From assembly GCA_022360315.1 (NCBI GenBank), contig JAKSDA010000044.1:38707-102706 (forward strand): 64,000 bases of DNA. Direction: 5' to 3'. Source of the stretch: Pseudomonadota bacterium (GTDB taxonomy: Bacteria > Myxococcota_A > Polyangia > Haliangiales > Haliangiaceae). The notes beneath the pieces were generated by a model. The model was given only the letters and a program-made list of their open reading frames with translations. It did no database searches and was not told the DNA's origin. Below are positions 30,258 through 41,063 of this stretch, piece after piece (the stretch's first letter is position 1; every line of letters begins with the position of its first letter). A program made the translations under genes and the position numbers.

Positions 30258-30970
30258 CGACCGGAGGGGGCGCCGGCCCGGTGAGTCGTTGGCTTTGCAT
30301 TGCCCTCTGAATGTGACAACAAGGTGGCTTTAGCCCCGTGGGTCTTTCTTGTAAACGTTCACCGTTAGCCTACAAGGGTCGATGCAAGAAAAAGCAACAA
30401 ATCGCGTTACCACCGGTCAAGTACTATGACCGCTCGCACGACGTCGATCGCTCGAGCGACCAGGGAATCGTGACGCCGCACACTCCATGGGCGATGGTCG
30501 CTCGACTCCAGCTGACAGTGACAACGCCGCGGCGAAAATATCCCCCAATGCCGACCATAGCGCCCGGCCTGTCCCCGCTCCGCCGAGTCGACCCCTGGCT
30601 CCCTTCCACTACAACGACCCCCGGTGGATAGTCGAAACGTCGAAACGTCGAAACGTCGGAAGGTCGTCGCAACCAACCCGATAAACCAAACTCGTTACAT
30701 CAAATTCAATTCATCCCATGAATGCAACTCGACGTGTCTCGGTGTGTCTGGAGTATCGCCATGGGATGATCGGCCCTTGAAGTAGATTCACAGAAACTGC
30801 GTCGGGAACAGGAAACCGCGCCTGGGTCGGCCGAATTGGGTGTTCTACCGCGTTGTCGGCGATCGGCGCGGCGCTCGATCGGCCACGGACAGAATATAAA
30901 TTTATTGCGAGTCGTCCTTTCTCATTCTATCTTTGGTCGTTTACCCCTTGTGGGGTATCAGGTGAATCAT
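30258..30970. other. Intergenic region with short tandem repeat
   Basis: About 710 bases with no protein that I can support. GTCGAAAC is repeated three and a half times at about 30631-30656. The region is less GC-rich than its neighbours. Two frames open on the minus strand are frame-shadows of this repeat. Confidence 0.5.
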
Positions 30971-31231
30971 ATGACTCATTCCATCAAGATTGTGGAGTGT
31001 CCGGCCCGTCTCGCATTTGCGTCCGCGTTCACCTCATCGGTGCTGGTCGCTCGCGATCTGGCACAACTGGTCCTGTACGAGGACGGTCGGGCGGTCAAAG
31101 ACCCGGTCGCCTCCGTCGACACGGCGCCGGCCTCTGTTAACCGGGCAGGCGCCGGCCGCACCGACGATTCGCGCGCCGACCATTCTATCGAACCAGCCAG
31201 CCAGCCCCAGCCGCCTGCGCGCGCGGCCTGA
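30971..31231 (+). CDS. Small hypothetical protein
   Basis: An 86-residue reading frame (MTHSIKIVECPARLAFASAF at the start). It is not recognised. AGGTG lies 6 bases before ATG 30971, which supports it; the last 35 residues are Ala/Pro/Ser-rich and low complexity. No membrane segment or signal peptide. It points toward the convergent secreted-protein gene, with a strong hairpin between them. Confidence 0.35.
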   Translation: MTHSIKIVECPARLAFASAFTSSVLVARDLAQLVLYEDGRAVKDPVASVDTAPASVNRAGAGRTDDSRADHSIEPASQPQPPARAA

Positions 31232-31273
31232 CCCGGCCCGGGCGCCTGTGTCGCGGGCCTGAGCCGGCACCCT

Positions 31274-31293
31274 GGTCACCGCGGTCGGTGACC
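31274..31293. terminator. Hairpin between convergent genes
   Basis: GGTCACCG (31274-31281), loop CGGT, CGGTGACC (31286-31293): a perfect 8-bp stem located between the stop of the small gene at 31231 and the stop of the secreted protein at 31305. There is no U-tract, so it may act as a bidirectional pause or terminator hairpin only weakly. Confidence 0.4.
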
Positions 31294-31304
31294 CGACGGG
31301 GAGA

Positions 31305-32132
31305 TCAGCGCAGGGCCAGAGACTGCAGGCAGTTCGCCGACTCGCTATCGGCGTCTCTGCTCAGCGACACGCAGGCGCGAACCACGCCGCTGCCGTTGCG
31401 CGCCGACGAACCGACCGTGCGATTGAGGCCGACGTGCCACTGGTACTGATCGCGCTGTTCGCGATCGGCCCAGTCGCAGTCCACACTGCGTCCGGGATCG
31501 GTCGGGCTGGCGCACGCTTCGTAGCCGAGCTTGAGGCCGTGAATCGAGCCGATGATCAGCGACGATGCGTCGGTCGCATCAAACTCGAGACGCGAGGTCT
31601 TGTGCTCGCGCGGGTGCAGAGCGGCCATGTGCACAACCCGACAGCCATGGCGTGACGGCCCCAGCAGGCGCGGCAAGCGCATGCGCGACTGATGCTCGTG
31701 CCGGGTGTAGTCCCCGGTCGAATCGAAGCCAAAATCCGAGCCGTTGTACACATATGCCTCGGCGTCGTGATCCGAGGTCTGAGAGTCGCCGCCAAAACCA
31801 TTGGCAGTCGGCGAGTCGGCCAGGTGGAGTACCCAGTCTCTGGCCATGCAGACCTCGGCATAGATATCGAGACGCCGGAACCGATCTTCACCCATGTCCA
31901 CGGCAAGCACCCATTCACCACGAACCGTCGAGGTCGCCTCAACCCGGCCGACACAATTGTGACGGTCACCCTTGATGTCGATATTGCACGTGTATCGAGA
32001 ACTGTCGGACAGCTCCCCCGGGATGGTTCGAGGCTCCATTGAAGGTGCCGAGCCAACTGCCCCGGAGATCAATAACGTGGCACCTGTCATCCCCACGCAT
32101 ACGGCAAACAAGGTCCTGCGAAAGCGAAGCAT
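31305..32132 (-). CDS. Secreted protein of unknown function
   Basis: A 275-residue protein that I do not recognise. It has a signal peptide (RRTLFAVCVGMTGATLLISGAVGSA). The mature protein has 8 or so Cys residues (YTCNID, HNCVG, EVCMA, HGCRV, EACAS, VDCDW, RACVS, ANCLQ), pointing to disulfide bonds outside the cytoplasm, and Asp/Ser/Gly-rich loops. AAGGAG lies 11 bases before ATG 32132, or 8 before an adjacent TTG at 32135, which may be the true start. Confidence 0.65.
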   Translation of the reverse strand: MLRFRRTLFAVCVGMTGATLLISGAVGSAPSMEPRTIPGELSDSSRYTCNIDIKGDRHNCVGRVEATSTVRGEWVLAVDMGEDRFRRLDIYAEVCMARDWVLHLADSPTANGFGGDSQTSDHDAEAYVYNGSDFGFDSTGDYTRHEHQSRMRLPRLLGPSRHGCRVVHMAALHPREHKTSRLEFDATDASSLIIGSIHGLKLGYEACASPTDPGRSVDCDWADREQRDQYQWHVGLNRTVGSSARNGSGVVRACVSLSRDADSESANCLQSLALR

Positions 32133-32135
32133 CAA

Positions 32136-32935
32136 ATCTCTTACTCCTTATCTGTGAGCCTTTGCAGCGTTACCCCTCGGAGAAAGTTTGGTAGCGCCCG
32201 CAACCTTGCTTTGACTCGGTATCTCCCTGGCCGTCTTGAGTCTCTGCGCGCACAGCCGTGCACCGTGCCCCGGCAATGTGGCGCCAATCGGGGGTTTGAT
32301 CGGCGCCACCAGAATTCGCTCGAGTGTCCTAATCCGGATTATCCGGCCAGATCTCCCCGATCGCCCGCCACATAACGCAAACCACGCAATCAACACAATC
32401 CGGATTCCATCCGGATTATGTCATCGCTGCACTGATCGCACCATGCACGATCACCGGGGTTGATTCGCCGACCCGGTTGCGACCCCGATCACCAGAGTTG
32501 ATTCTCCGAGGTCTGCATATGCGCGTTGTCGCCCAAGCACATACGATTCGACATGATCACCGGGGTTGATGCTCTGATCACCGGGGTTGATTCTCCGAGC
32601 TTCATATGCGCGCTGTCGCCCAAGCACATACGATTTGCTATCGACGACGACCCACAGCCTCCAGCCTCGCTAGCCCGTCCTGCAGACCGGGAGCAAGGCG
32701 AGTGCGAGCGGGCTTCTGAGCGAAGCCGGGGTCGGTGCTCTCACCGCTGCTCTCGATCCAGGGTCCGTGCTCTCCATACAAAACGGCATGATGATTACAT
32801 CAATTACAGACTTGCCCATTGCTATTGGAATGATTTGGCTGTGATCCGGAACATGCCCTGAAACTCCGGCCTGGCGTCTGGTGTCCAGTCAGGTACCATC
32901 GCAGGCGAGCCCACCGAATGTATTGGAAGTGAGCC
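32136..32935. other. Long intergenic region containing direct repeats
   Basis: About 800 bases without a supported gene. The core GATCACCGGGGTTGATT occurs at 32449, 32487 (as GATCACCAGAGTTGATT), 32555 and 32576. A longer unit including CTCCGAG, CATATGCGCG and GTCGCCCAAGCACATACGAT is present twice, about 89 bases apart (32501-32548 and 32590-32635). ATCCGGATT also recurs near 32333 and 32400-32418. The function is unknown. Confidence 0.6.
32449..32635. repeat. Direct repeats, about 89-bp period
   Basis: Four copies of GATCACCGGGGTTGATT or a close variant, and two copies of the longer unit containing GTCGCCCAAGCACATACGAT. The second long copy differs from the first at a few positions, so this is an old duplication rather than an assembly error. 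Confidence 0.8.
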
Positions 32936-33427
32936 ATGAAAAAGACTTTATTATTTGCCTTTGCGGTCGCGTTTATCGCGGCCCTCGGCACGGCCCAGGC
33001 CGAGGTGACCAAAAAAGTCCAGAAGACGTTTCGCGGTCAGATCTTGATCACTGACGCGCCACTGCCAACCGGTGGGGCGACCGACGCCGAGACCATCTCG
33101 GCGTTCAAGAAGGCCCGTGCGAAGTCACTCAAGCACGTCGAGAGCAACGGGGTCGCCGAGTGGTCGTTTCTGTTCACCGCCTTTCTCAAGAAGCCGCCCA
33201 AGGTCACCAGCATGAGCGTGGACTTCTACACAGCCGACCGGGAAAAGCTATATGTGGCCAACAAACGGCTGCTCGGCATCGATCCCAAGGTTCCCATCCT
33301 GTCCGGCTCGCTGTCCATCTCCGAGGACGACGGTCTGGTCCGGGGTCGGACGTACATGGTCAAGCTGACCGGTTCGGTCCGGGGCAAGGAAGTCGTGTTT
33401 GCCGAGACCAAAGTCAAGATGAATTGA
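32936..33427 (+). CDS. Secreted protein of unknown function
   Basis: A 163-residue protein with a clear signal peptide (MKKTLLFAFAVAFIAALGTAQA) and a basic beta-rich mature part (KVQKTFRGQILITDAPLPTG, SWSFLFTAFLKKPP-like strands, TYMVKLTGSVRGKEVVFAET). I do not recognise the family. There is no Cys in the mature part. It precedes ruvC by 55 bases but is unlikely to share a function with it. Confidence 0.75.
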   Translation: MKKTLLFAFAVAFIAALGTAQAEVTKKVQKTFRGQILITDAPLPTGGATDAETISAFKKARAKSLKHVESNGVAEWSFLFTAFLKKPPKVTSMSVDFYTADREKLYVANKRLLGIDPKVPILSGSLSISEDDGLVRGRTYMVKLTGSVRGKEVVFAETKVKMN

Positions 33428-33482
33428 CCGGGGATTCGCCTCGGGGCCATGGCACGGGACTGCCCGGCGTTGTGGAGACCCG

Positions 33483-34045
33483 ATGAGCGCGCTGGTACCA
33501 TGCGCCGTGATGCGCATCCTCGGCGTGGATCCGGGCAGCCGCGTGTGCGGCTACGGCGTGGTCGAATCCGCTGGAGCCGCGGGTCAGGTGGCTGGCCGAC
33601 GGCGTGCCGACCGGGCTTTGCCAGAATATCGCTATATCGAATGTGGCGTGCTCACGGCCAGGGCCAGCGCGCCGATGGAAGAGCGGCTGGGCGAAATGGC
33701 CCGCTGGCTCACCGACGTGATCACCGATCTCCGGCCCGTCGAAATCGCCCTCGAGGATGTGTTCGCCCGGGTCAATACGCGCTCGGCATTGGCCCTGGCC
33801 CAGGCCCGCGGCATGGTTTTGGCCGTGGCCGGCATGGCGAGCCTGCCCGTGTATTCGTATGCTCCAGCGGTGGTAAAAAAGACTGTAACCGGCCGCGGGC
33901 GAGCCAGCAAAGAACAGGTGAGCGCCATGGTGCAAGCCCTGGTCGGCCTGCACACATCGCCGCGCACCGATGCCACCGACGCGCTGGCTGTCGCGATCAC
34001 CCATGCCCAGCGCAGCGCGCTCGCCCAGCGACTTGGAGAACACTC

Positions 34046-34049
<4 letters not shown>
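33483..34049 (+). CDS. ruvC: Crossover junction endodeoxyribonuclease RuvC
   Basis: A 188-residue Holliday junction resolvase. MRILGVDPGSRVCGYGVVE holds the first catalytic Asp; VEIALEDVFARVNTRSALALAQARG supplies the second acidic residue; SPRTDATDALAVAITHA has the C-terminal Asp pair. ATG 33483 is preceded by GGAG at 5 bases, but MRILGVDPG at 33510 is the start by family comparison, so the first 9 residues are uncertain. An insert of about 15 residues follows GYGVVES. RuvC cuts junctions with RuvAB, whose genes follow directly; the stop overlaps the ruvA GTG. Confidence 0.95.
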
Positions 34050-34690
<641 letters not shown>

Positions 34691-34699
34691 CCCGACATT

Positions 34700-35794
<1,095 letters not shown>

Positions 35795-35874
35795 GCTGGT
35801 TTTCGAGCCCGTGAGCCCGGATTATTCACAAGGGATGGCGTCGCCAGCAGATACGACCGCAGCAGCCGGACTCG

Positions 35875-36849
35875 TCACCAAGCCGGGCCAGGTCGACTGG
35901 CGCCAGGCGGCGGCAAAACGCGATCGGGCACGCCGGCGTCGAAAACAGCCTGCCAGCGGTGATCGGACTGGCGCTGCCAGATGATCACGTAGCTGCCGCT
36001 CTCGAGCGCGTGTGCCGATCGAGCGGCCGTCCCGGCCCCGGCCGTCTCGGCCCCGCTGGTCTGGGCCGAAAGGCGGACGAGCTGGTAGCGTCCGGCGGTA
36101 AAGCCCATATCGCTGCGCGGTGATAGACCGCTGTGCATCGGTTGCCATTGCAGCGCGGCATCCCCGCGTCCCAGCACCCGCTCCATGGCCTGATAGATGG
36201 CCTGGGTGCCGTGGATCCGTCCCGATCGACGGGTCCACAGGGCGCCTTCTGGATCGAAGGTATCGGCCCACGCCTGGGCGCCGCGGATCGCCGACCGGGC
36301 GGCAAAGCGGCGGTCGACTTCCTCGAGTTCCTCACTCCGGGCGAGCTCGCGTCGCTCCGCCGAGAGCTCGGCCGCCGGGCGACCGTCGCCCGCAAGGCGG
36401 GTCGACAAGACGTCGCCGGCACGCTCGTAGTGGATGCGTTTGGGCCAGTCGTGGTCGAGGTTGGCGAAGTGCGCATGGCGCTGGCCGAACTCCACCGCCG
36501 GGAACACAACCGCGCGCAGGCCATTGGGAAGGGCGGTATAGGTGGCAGTACCGTCCACCTCGTCCACGATCATGACCTCGAAAAACGCGGTCTCGCCGGC
36601 GCGCACACCAAAGCCCACGCCAAACAGGGACGAGCCGACTGCTACCCAGGTCTCGCTGGTCTGTTCGCCCACCCAGTGCCCGCGCAGCCAGTCGAGACGC
36701 TCGCGGAACCCGGCCGGCGCAGTGGGCTCGGCCTTTTCGCGTCCACTCGATACCGGCGGATCGACCCCCGGTGCGGACTGGGTCGGCGCCCCACATCCGA
36801 CTACCACGGCCAGGCCGGCACCGCACAAAACCGAACAAAGATCCTTCAT
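35875..36849 (-). CDS. Lipoprotein with DUF6265-like and SnoaL-like domains
   Basis: A 324-residue protein. The signal peptide ends in LAVVVGC, a lipobox at about residue 19. Residues 45-160 (RLDWLRGHWVGEQTSETWVA ... FANLDHDWPKRIHYER) have the DUF6265 pattern, with a W-x-G-x-W core seen in small barrel proteins. Residues 175-310 (ELEEVDRRFAARSAIRGAQAWADTF) have the DUF4440/SnoaL pattern of NTF2-like proteins. The ligand is unknown. It is convergent with ruvB, whose stop lies 80 bases away. Confidence 0.8.
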   Translation of the reverse strand: MKDLCSVLCGAGLAVVVGCGAPTQSAPGVDPPVSSGREKAEPTAPAGFRERLDWLRGHWVGEQTSETWVAVGSSLFGVGFGVRAGETAFFEVMIVDEVDGTATYTALPNGLRAVVFPAVEFGQRHAHFANLDHDWPKRIHYERAGDVLSTRLAGDGRPAAELSAERRELARSEELEEVDRRFAARSAIRGAQAWADTFDPEGALWTRRSGRIHGTQAIYQAMERVLGRGDAALQWQPMHSGLSPRSDMGFTAGRYQLVRLSAQTSGAETAGAGTAARSAHALESGSYVIIWQRQSDHRWQAVFDAGVPDRVLPPPGASRPGPAW

Positions 36850-36919
36850 GGTTGGTTGGCGACGATATCATCTTGTGCGCCGCGCGACCCCCGGTACGCT
36901 CGGCTCCGAGAGGAACCAC

Positions 36920-37636
36920 ATGTTGCGAGCATCGGATTTTTTCGACCTGGACCAGCTAGAGCACGCCGCGCTCTTCGAGGACACCGAGTATGTATGGGAT
37001 GCACTCAAGCGACTGTCGAGCTACATCGACTCGCTCTTTACCGGCGCCGGCCGGGAGATTCACGGCGATGTATCGCCCGGTGCCGAGCTGATTGGCGAGC
37101 GGATCTACATCGGCCAGGGCACCGTGGTCGAGAGCGGTGCCACGATTCACGCCCCGGCGTGGATCGGACAGCGTTGCGAAGTGCGGCAGGGGGCGTATCT
37201 GCGGGGAAACGTCCTGTCCGACCACGGCTGCGTAATGGGCCACACCAGCGAATTCAAGAATGCCATCTTGCTGGCCGACGCCAAGGCGGCTCATTTTGCC
37301 TATGTCGGGGACAGCATTCTGGGCCGGGATAGCAACATCGGCGCCGGAACCAAGCTGTCCAATCTGACCGTGGTCAGCGAAAAAGATCGGGCCACCGGCA
37401 AGCGGCCGACCATTCACATTCGAGTCGAGGGCAAGGACTACGATACCGGGCTGGCCAAACTGGGCGCCATAGTAGGCGACGGCGCTCAAACCGGTTGCAA
37501 CTCGGTGACCAACCCGGGCTGTCTGATCGGGCCCCGCACCCTGATCTATGCCAATGTCTCGGTGCCCAAGGGACGCTACCCGGGCAACTCGATGGTCAAG
37601 CTCAGACAGACCCTCGAGACCGTGCCGCGCCGCTGA
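36920..37636 (+). CDS. Hexapeptide-repeat (left-handed beta-helix) acyltransferase-like protein
   Basis: A 238-residue protein. After a helical N-terminus (VWDALKRLSSYIDSLF) there are imperfect hexapeptide turns such as IGERIYIGQGTVVESGATIH, VRQGAYLRGNVLSDHGCVMG and GCNSVTNPGCLIGPRTLIYA. The pattern and the LNVTVVSEK/KLGAIVGDGAQTGCN segments match the C-terminal acyltransferase-like part of nucleotide-sugar transferases of the GlmU group, but no nucleotidyltransferase half is present. ATG 36920 is preceded by GAGAGGA. It may acetylate a sugar or act as a standalone beta-helix. Upstream in-frame extension is a frame-shadow of the opposite lipoprotein gene. Confidence 0.8.
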   Translation: MLRASDFFDLDQLEHAALFEDTEYVWDALKRLSSYIDSLFTGAGREIHGDVSPGAELIGERIYIGQGTVVESGATIHAPAWIGQRCEVRQGAYLRGNVLSDHGCVMGHTSEFKNAILLADAKAAHFAYVGDSILGRDSNIGAGTKLSNLTVVSEKDRATGKRPTIHIRVEGKDYDTGLAKLGAIVGDGAQTGCNSVTNPGCLIGPRTLIYANVSVPKGRYPGNSMVKLRQTLETVPRR

Positions 37637-37660
37637 GTTGAGCTGCCGCTCTCCCCAACA

Positions 37661-39295
37661 CTACGCCCGGTTGTGCATCTCGGCGATCAGCTTGCGCATG
37701 AAGGTCTCGATGTTGTGTCGCAAGCTGTTGTCCGGGCAATGCGGCAGCGAACGGCGCCACATCTCGATCGCCTTGGCCGAGTAGCCCTGCTTGTAGTACA
37801 GATAGGCCAGTCGGGTGAGGGCCGGAAAATAGTCGGGTTTGAGGTCGATGGTCGCCTCGTAGGCGTCGATCGCCTCGTAGAGGCGCGCCTTCTTCTGCAG
37901 GAGGTTGGCAAGGACAAAATGATGCTTGGCCGAGTGCGGATCGGCCTTGAGCCCGGCGCGCAAAAACTCGACCGAGCCGTCGATGTCACCTGCCTTGTAC
38001 AACTGGATGGCCCGCTCGAAACTGCCGTCTTCCTCTCTGACCGTGCTCTCCCTGACCTGGAGCAACTCCTTGATCCGGCGCTTGATCGACTCGGTGTCAA
38101 GCGGTTTCTCAAAATACGCCTCGGCCTGGTAGCGGCGCACGGCCTGATCGCTAAATCCGATCCCTGCCGAGGTCAAGATCACCGCGATGTTCTTGTACTG
38201 GCGGCGCTGGTTGACCGCCCGGTAGAGCTGAAACCCGTCCATGTCAGGAAGCATGGCGTCGATGATCACGACCTCGGGCGGCTGGGCCTCGAGCTGGCGA
38301 ATCGCCTCTGCCCCGGTCGATGCCGTGATCGTCACCAGGGCCAGAGGCTGCAGCGTCTTGACCAGTAAGTTGCGCGTAGCCAGATCACTGTCCACGATCA
38401 GCGCCCGCTTGGGACCCTCGGCCAGAAAACTGCCACTATCCGCGCTCTCGAGAGGAATGACCTCGGTATACGTATCCGGAGATGTCATACCCAATCCCGG
38501 CTCGCTGAAATCGGTTTCAAAGCGCGGACTCTTCATGCGCGAATACGGCTCGGTGACGCTGACCTCGGTCCTCGGGAGCCGGGAATATGACTCCGTCTCG
38601 ACCGTGGGCTGGGACTCATCCACGCCCGTCGTGTCCTGGCTGCGGACCTCTACCCGGCCATCTCCCCACAGGTTCATCCAGTCGAGTTCGCGGGTCACCT
38701 CCTCGACCACCGCCTGATCGATCAAAGCCGGCGACCTCGGCCCGGCCACCCCGGGCTCTCCCATTCCGGGCTCCAGTTCGGAGACGACTACCATGCAGGC
38801 GGCATGTCTCACCTTGCCGTAGTCGACCCCCGGGCCGTAAAAGAACTGATCACCCCGGTCGCGGGCCGCAAGGCAGACCCGCATCGTGCGCGCCAGGGTC
38901 ACCTGCAACGCGACGTGCAAAACCGGCTTCTTGCCCCGCAGAAATACCAGGTCGCGGAAAAAATCGGGCAACTGGCTGGGGTCTTCCGCCGCGATAAAAA
39001 CCGAATGCTCGTCTTCGTGGACCGGCAGCATGTTGTGCTGCAAGGCGGCCTTGCGATCCACTCCCCGGAGCACTTTGAGGTCGATCACGCTGCGATCCAG
39101 GACCACGCTGGGCACGCCGTGCTGACGGGACAGAGCACGCGCCAGAGGCTCTTCTTCGACATATCCCAGGACGTAACAAAGCGAGCCAAAGCAGAGCTTG
39201 CGACGCTGGAGAGCGAGAACATCGGCCACCCCTTCCTCGGTGAGGGCTCCAGCATGCACGAGCACCCTGCCCAGTGGATCGAACGACGCGCGCAT
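37661..39295 (-). CDS. MshEN-like, receiver and TPR domain protein
   Basis: A 544-residue protein. The N-terminus (FDPLGRVLVHAGALTEEGVADVLALQ to about residue 150) resembles the MshEN/GspE N-terminal domain that in other proteins binds c-di-GMP. A Ser/Thr/Glu-rich linker follows. The receiver domain (about 295-415) has RALIVDSDLATRNLLV and VVIIDAMLPDMDGFQLYRAV with phospho-acceptor Asp, ending in YFEKPLDTESIKRRI. Three TPRs at the C-terminus (AIQLYKAGDIDGSVEFLRAG and AIDAYEATIDLKPDYFPALT) suggest a protein-protein scaffold. The combination fits a motility or polarity regulator. ATG 39295 follows AAGGTGG; a longer frame upstream has no ribosome site. Confidence 0.85.
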   Translation of the reverse strand: MRASFDPLGRVLVHAGALTEEGVADVLALQRRKLCFGSLCYVLGYVEEEPLARALSRQHGVPSVVLDRSVIDLKVLRGVDRKAALQHNMLPVHEDEHSVFIAAEDPSQLPDFFRDLVFLRGKKPVLHVALQVTLARTMRVCLAARDRGDQFFYGPGVDYGKVRHAACMVVVSELEPGMGEPGVAGPRSPALIDQAVVEEVTRELDWMNLWGDGRVEVRSQDTTGVDESQPTVETESYSRLPRTEVSVTEPYSRMKSPRFETDFSEPGLGMTSPDTYTEVIPLESADSGSFLAEGPKRALIVDSDLATRNLLVKTLQPLALVTITASTGAEAIRQLEAQPPEVVIIDAMLPDMDGFQLYRAVNQRRQYKNIAVILTSAGIGFSDQAVRRYQAEAYFEKPLDTESIKRRIKELLQVRESTVREEDGSFERAIQLYKAGDIDGSVEFLRAGLKADPHSAKHHFVLANLLQKKARLYEAIDAYEATIDLKPDYFPALTRLAYLYYKQGYSAKAIEMWRRSLPHCPDNSLRHNIETFMRKLIAEMHNRA

Positions 39296-39774
39296 CTGAT
39301 CCACCTTACCACTTGTACCGTTGTCACCGTACCAGGCCACTCGCAGCGCGCCGCGTCCGTTGCAGAAAAGTCGCCTTTCACCCATGACCAGCCACCGGGC
39401 GAAATCAGCCGCGCTCGGCCACCGGACCGGCCCAACGCGTGCTCTGAGCAGACTTCACCGTCACTTGACCGCAACCGGAGTCTCCTCATGTTGTCGGAGT
39501 ATTTCTTACTGAACTGGCCAGACAGGGGGGCGTTGACCGGTCGTTTTGAAATTCACTCAGGATCGATAACTCAACGCTCCGATTGGCTTTTTCGTGCGTT
39601 ATCCACAAAGCGATGAGAGCTCGCTCGAGACAAGATGTCACACCCGTGATGTACGATGTCACAACGAGATCAGGTTAACTAGTCGGAATCAAAAATAAAC
39701 GTTAGAATACCCAGAGCGTCGGGCCCGGTGTGCCCGAGCACTCAGAGCTTCGATCCACTCAGGCGGAGGAATAC
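39296..39774. other. Intergenic region between divergent genes, upstream of carD
   Basis: About 480 bases with no convincing gene. It should contain promoters for the receiver/TPR gene and for carD. TAGAAT at 39703-39708 is a possible -10 box for carD, but no -35 box is correctly spaced, so this is only a suggestion. Confidence 0.4.
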
Positions 39775-40263
39775 ATGATCGAGTTTTCGATCGGCGAAAA
39801 AGCAGTCTACCCGGCACAGGGAGTGGCAGAGGTAGTGGGCATAGAGAACAAGGAGATAAATGCCACAATCTGTCAGTTTTACGTGCTCAAGGTGCTCGAC
39901 ACCGAGATGCAGATTCTCGTGCCGAAAGACAAGGCCGATCAGGTCGGGCTTCGTCCAGTGGCCACCAATGAAGAGGTCGAGGAGGTCTTCGACATTCTGC
40001 GCGAGCAGGATGTCCACATTGATAAACAGACCTGGAATCGGCGCTATCGCGGCTTCATGGAGAAGATCAAAACCGGCTCACTGTTCGAGGTAGCCGAGGT
40101 ATTCCGCGATCTGTACCGTCTCAAGAGCACCAAAACCCTGTCGTTCGGCGAGCGTCGCATGCTCGACACGGCGAGAAATCTGATCGTCAAAGAGCTTTCC
40201 GTGGCTCGCAATTGGTCCGAGCAGAAGGTCGAGAAAGAGCTCGAAAAGGCTTTCGCAGCCTGA
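39775..40263 (+). CDS. cdnL: CarD/CdnL-family RNA polymerase-binding regulator
   Basis: A 162-residue protein. The N-terminal Tudor-like RNAP-interaction domain is MIEFSIGEKAVYPAQGVAEV, then YVLKVLDTEMQILVPKDKAD; the helical DNA-binding half has WNRRYRGFMEKIKTGSLFEVAEVFRDLYRLKSTKTLSFGERRMLDTARNLIVKEL-type helices. These proteins bind RNA polymerase beta and stabilise open complexes, notably at rRNA promoters in myxobacteria. The ATG at 39775 follows GGAGGA by 4 bases; the extra upstream in-frame codons lack a ribosome site. The length and the absence of a HMGA tail fit CdnL rather than CarD proper. Confidence 0.9.
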   Translation: MIEFSIGEKAVYPAQGVAEVVGIENKEINATICQFYVLKVLDTEMQILVPKDKADQVGLRPVATNEEVEEVFDILREQDVHIDKQTWNRRYRGFMEKIKTGSLFEVAEVFRDLYRLKSTKTLSFGERRMLDTARNLIVKELSVARNWSEQKVEKELEKAFAA

Positions 40264-40454
40264 GCTTCCCTTCCCTTTCCGTCAGGGTGCTGGCGCAGCG
40301 GTTCCGGCATCGTAGCGATGCTTGCCCGGACGACGCCCCCGGCGTTTACTACCGGGCGGAGTTCTGACCGAGCGGACTCGCCCAGACGGTCTCGCCGCCA
40401 TCCGATTTGCCCAGCGAGGTTCTGCGTGGTACCGTCCAACCAGGCCTGAGCGGT

Positions 40455-40964
40455 ATGCAGATTCACGTACAACAGACTGAAATAACAGATATTTCTGTAG
40501 ACGCAGTGGTCAACCCGGCCAACTCGCAAGGCACTATGGGTGAAGGTATTGCAGAGGCTATCAGGCGCCGGGGTGGCGAGGAGATCGAAGCCGCAGCCAA
40601 GAGTGCTGCGCCCATCGCAGTAGGTGCCGCAACGGTCACCAAGGCCGGGTCGTTGCCAGCCAAGCATGTCATTCATGCTCCCACAATGGACCGACCTGGC
40701 GTCAAGGTCGGCGCAGAACACATCCGGCGTGCGGCGCGTGCTGCCCTGATTGCAGCCAACGCCAACAGCTTTCAGGAGGTCGCGTTTCCCAGCATGGGTA
40801 CCGGGGCGGGCGGAGTCGAAGCAGCCGAGGCCGCACGGGCCATCGTCGAAGAGATTCGCGCTCACAAGCGCGCGTTCCCCCACAAAGTGTATCTGGTCGA
40901 TCCCTCCGACGAGATGATCGAAGCATTCGAGCTCGCCCTCGACAATGCGCAATTAGGGCTCTGA
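40455..40964 (+). CDS. Macrodomain (ADP-ribose-binding) protein
   Basis: A 169-residue single macrodomain. MQIHVQQTEITDISVDAVVNPANSQGTMGEGIAEAIRRR has the ADP-ribose-binding loop (NPAN then GxG-type GEGIA). KHVIHAPTMDRPG and VAFPSMGTGAGGVEAAEAAR are the second loop and the phosphate-binding loop. Members remove or bind ADP-ribose, O-acetyl-ADP-ribose or phosphorylated relatives. ATG 40455 gives the standard family N-terminus. Its neighbours, carD and nuo, do not explain its target. Confidence 0.88.
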   Translation: MQIHVQQTEITDISVDAVVNPANSQGTMGEGIAEAIRRRGGEEIEAAAKSAAPIAVGAATVTKAGSLPAKHVIHAPTMDRPGVKVGAEHIRRAARAALIAANANSFQEVAFPSMGTGAGGVEAAEAARAIVEEIRAHKRAFPHKVYLVDPSDEMIEAFELALDNAQLGL

Positions 40965-41049
40965 TCCCCGGGTTGTCCCGAGCGCGGTTCGGCTACATCC
41001 GGTGAATTGCCTCGCCTGGGCAATTGACCTCGGGTACTGCTCTCTGCTC

Positions 41050-41055
41050 TATAAT
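41050..41055 (+). promoter_or_regulatory. -10 box upstream of nuoA
   Basis: TATAAT at 41050-41055 matches the sigma-70 -10 box exactly. TTGACC at 41024-41029 is the best -35 box, with a rather long spacer of 20. Initiation near 41062 would place the mRNA start 2 bases before TTG 41064 (leaderless) or about 20 before ATG 41082. Confidence 0.5.
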
Positions 41056-41063
41056 GCAGCGCT

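Noticed and set aside
30631..30656. CRISPR-like array at the GTCGAAAC repeats
   Set aside because: The unit is only 8 bases with no spacers, so it is a simple tandem repeat.
33449..34045. Long frame fused upstream of ruvA
   Set aside because: It runs through ruvC in another frame; the RuvA protein begins at GTG 34046 with a ribosome site and overlap with the ruvC stop.
36542..36919. Longer start for the hexapeptide-repeat gene
   Set aside because: This upstream extension overlaps the whole front of the opposite-strand lipoprotein gene, and ATG 36920 has a ribosome site and a family-like start.
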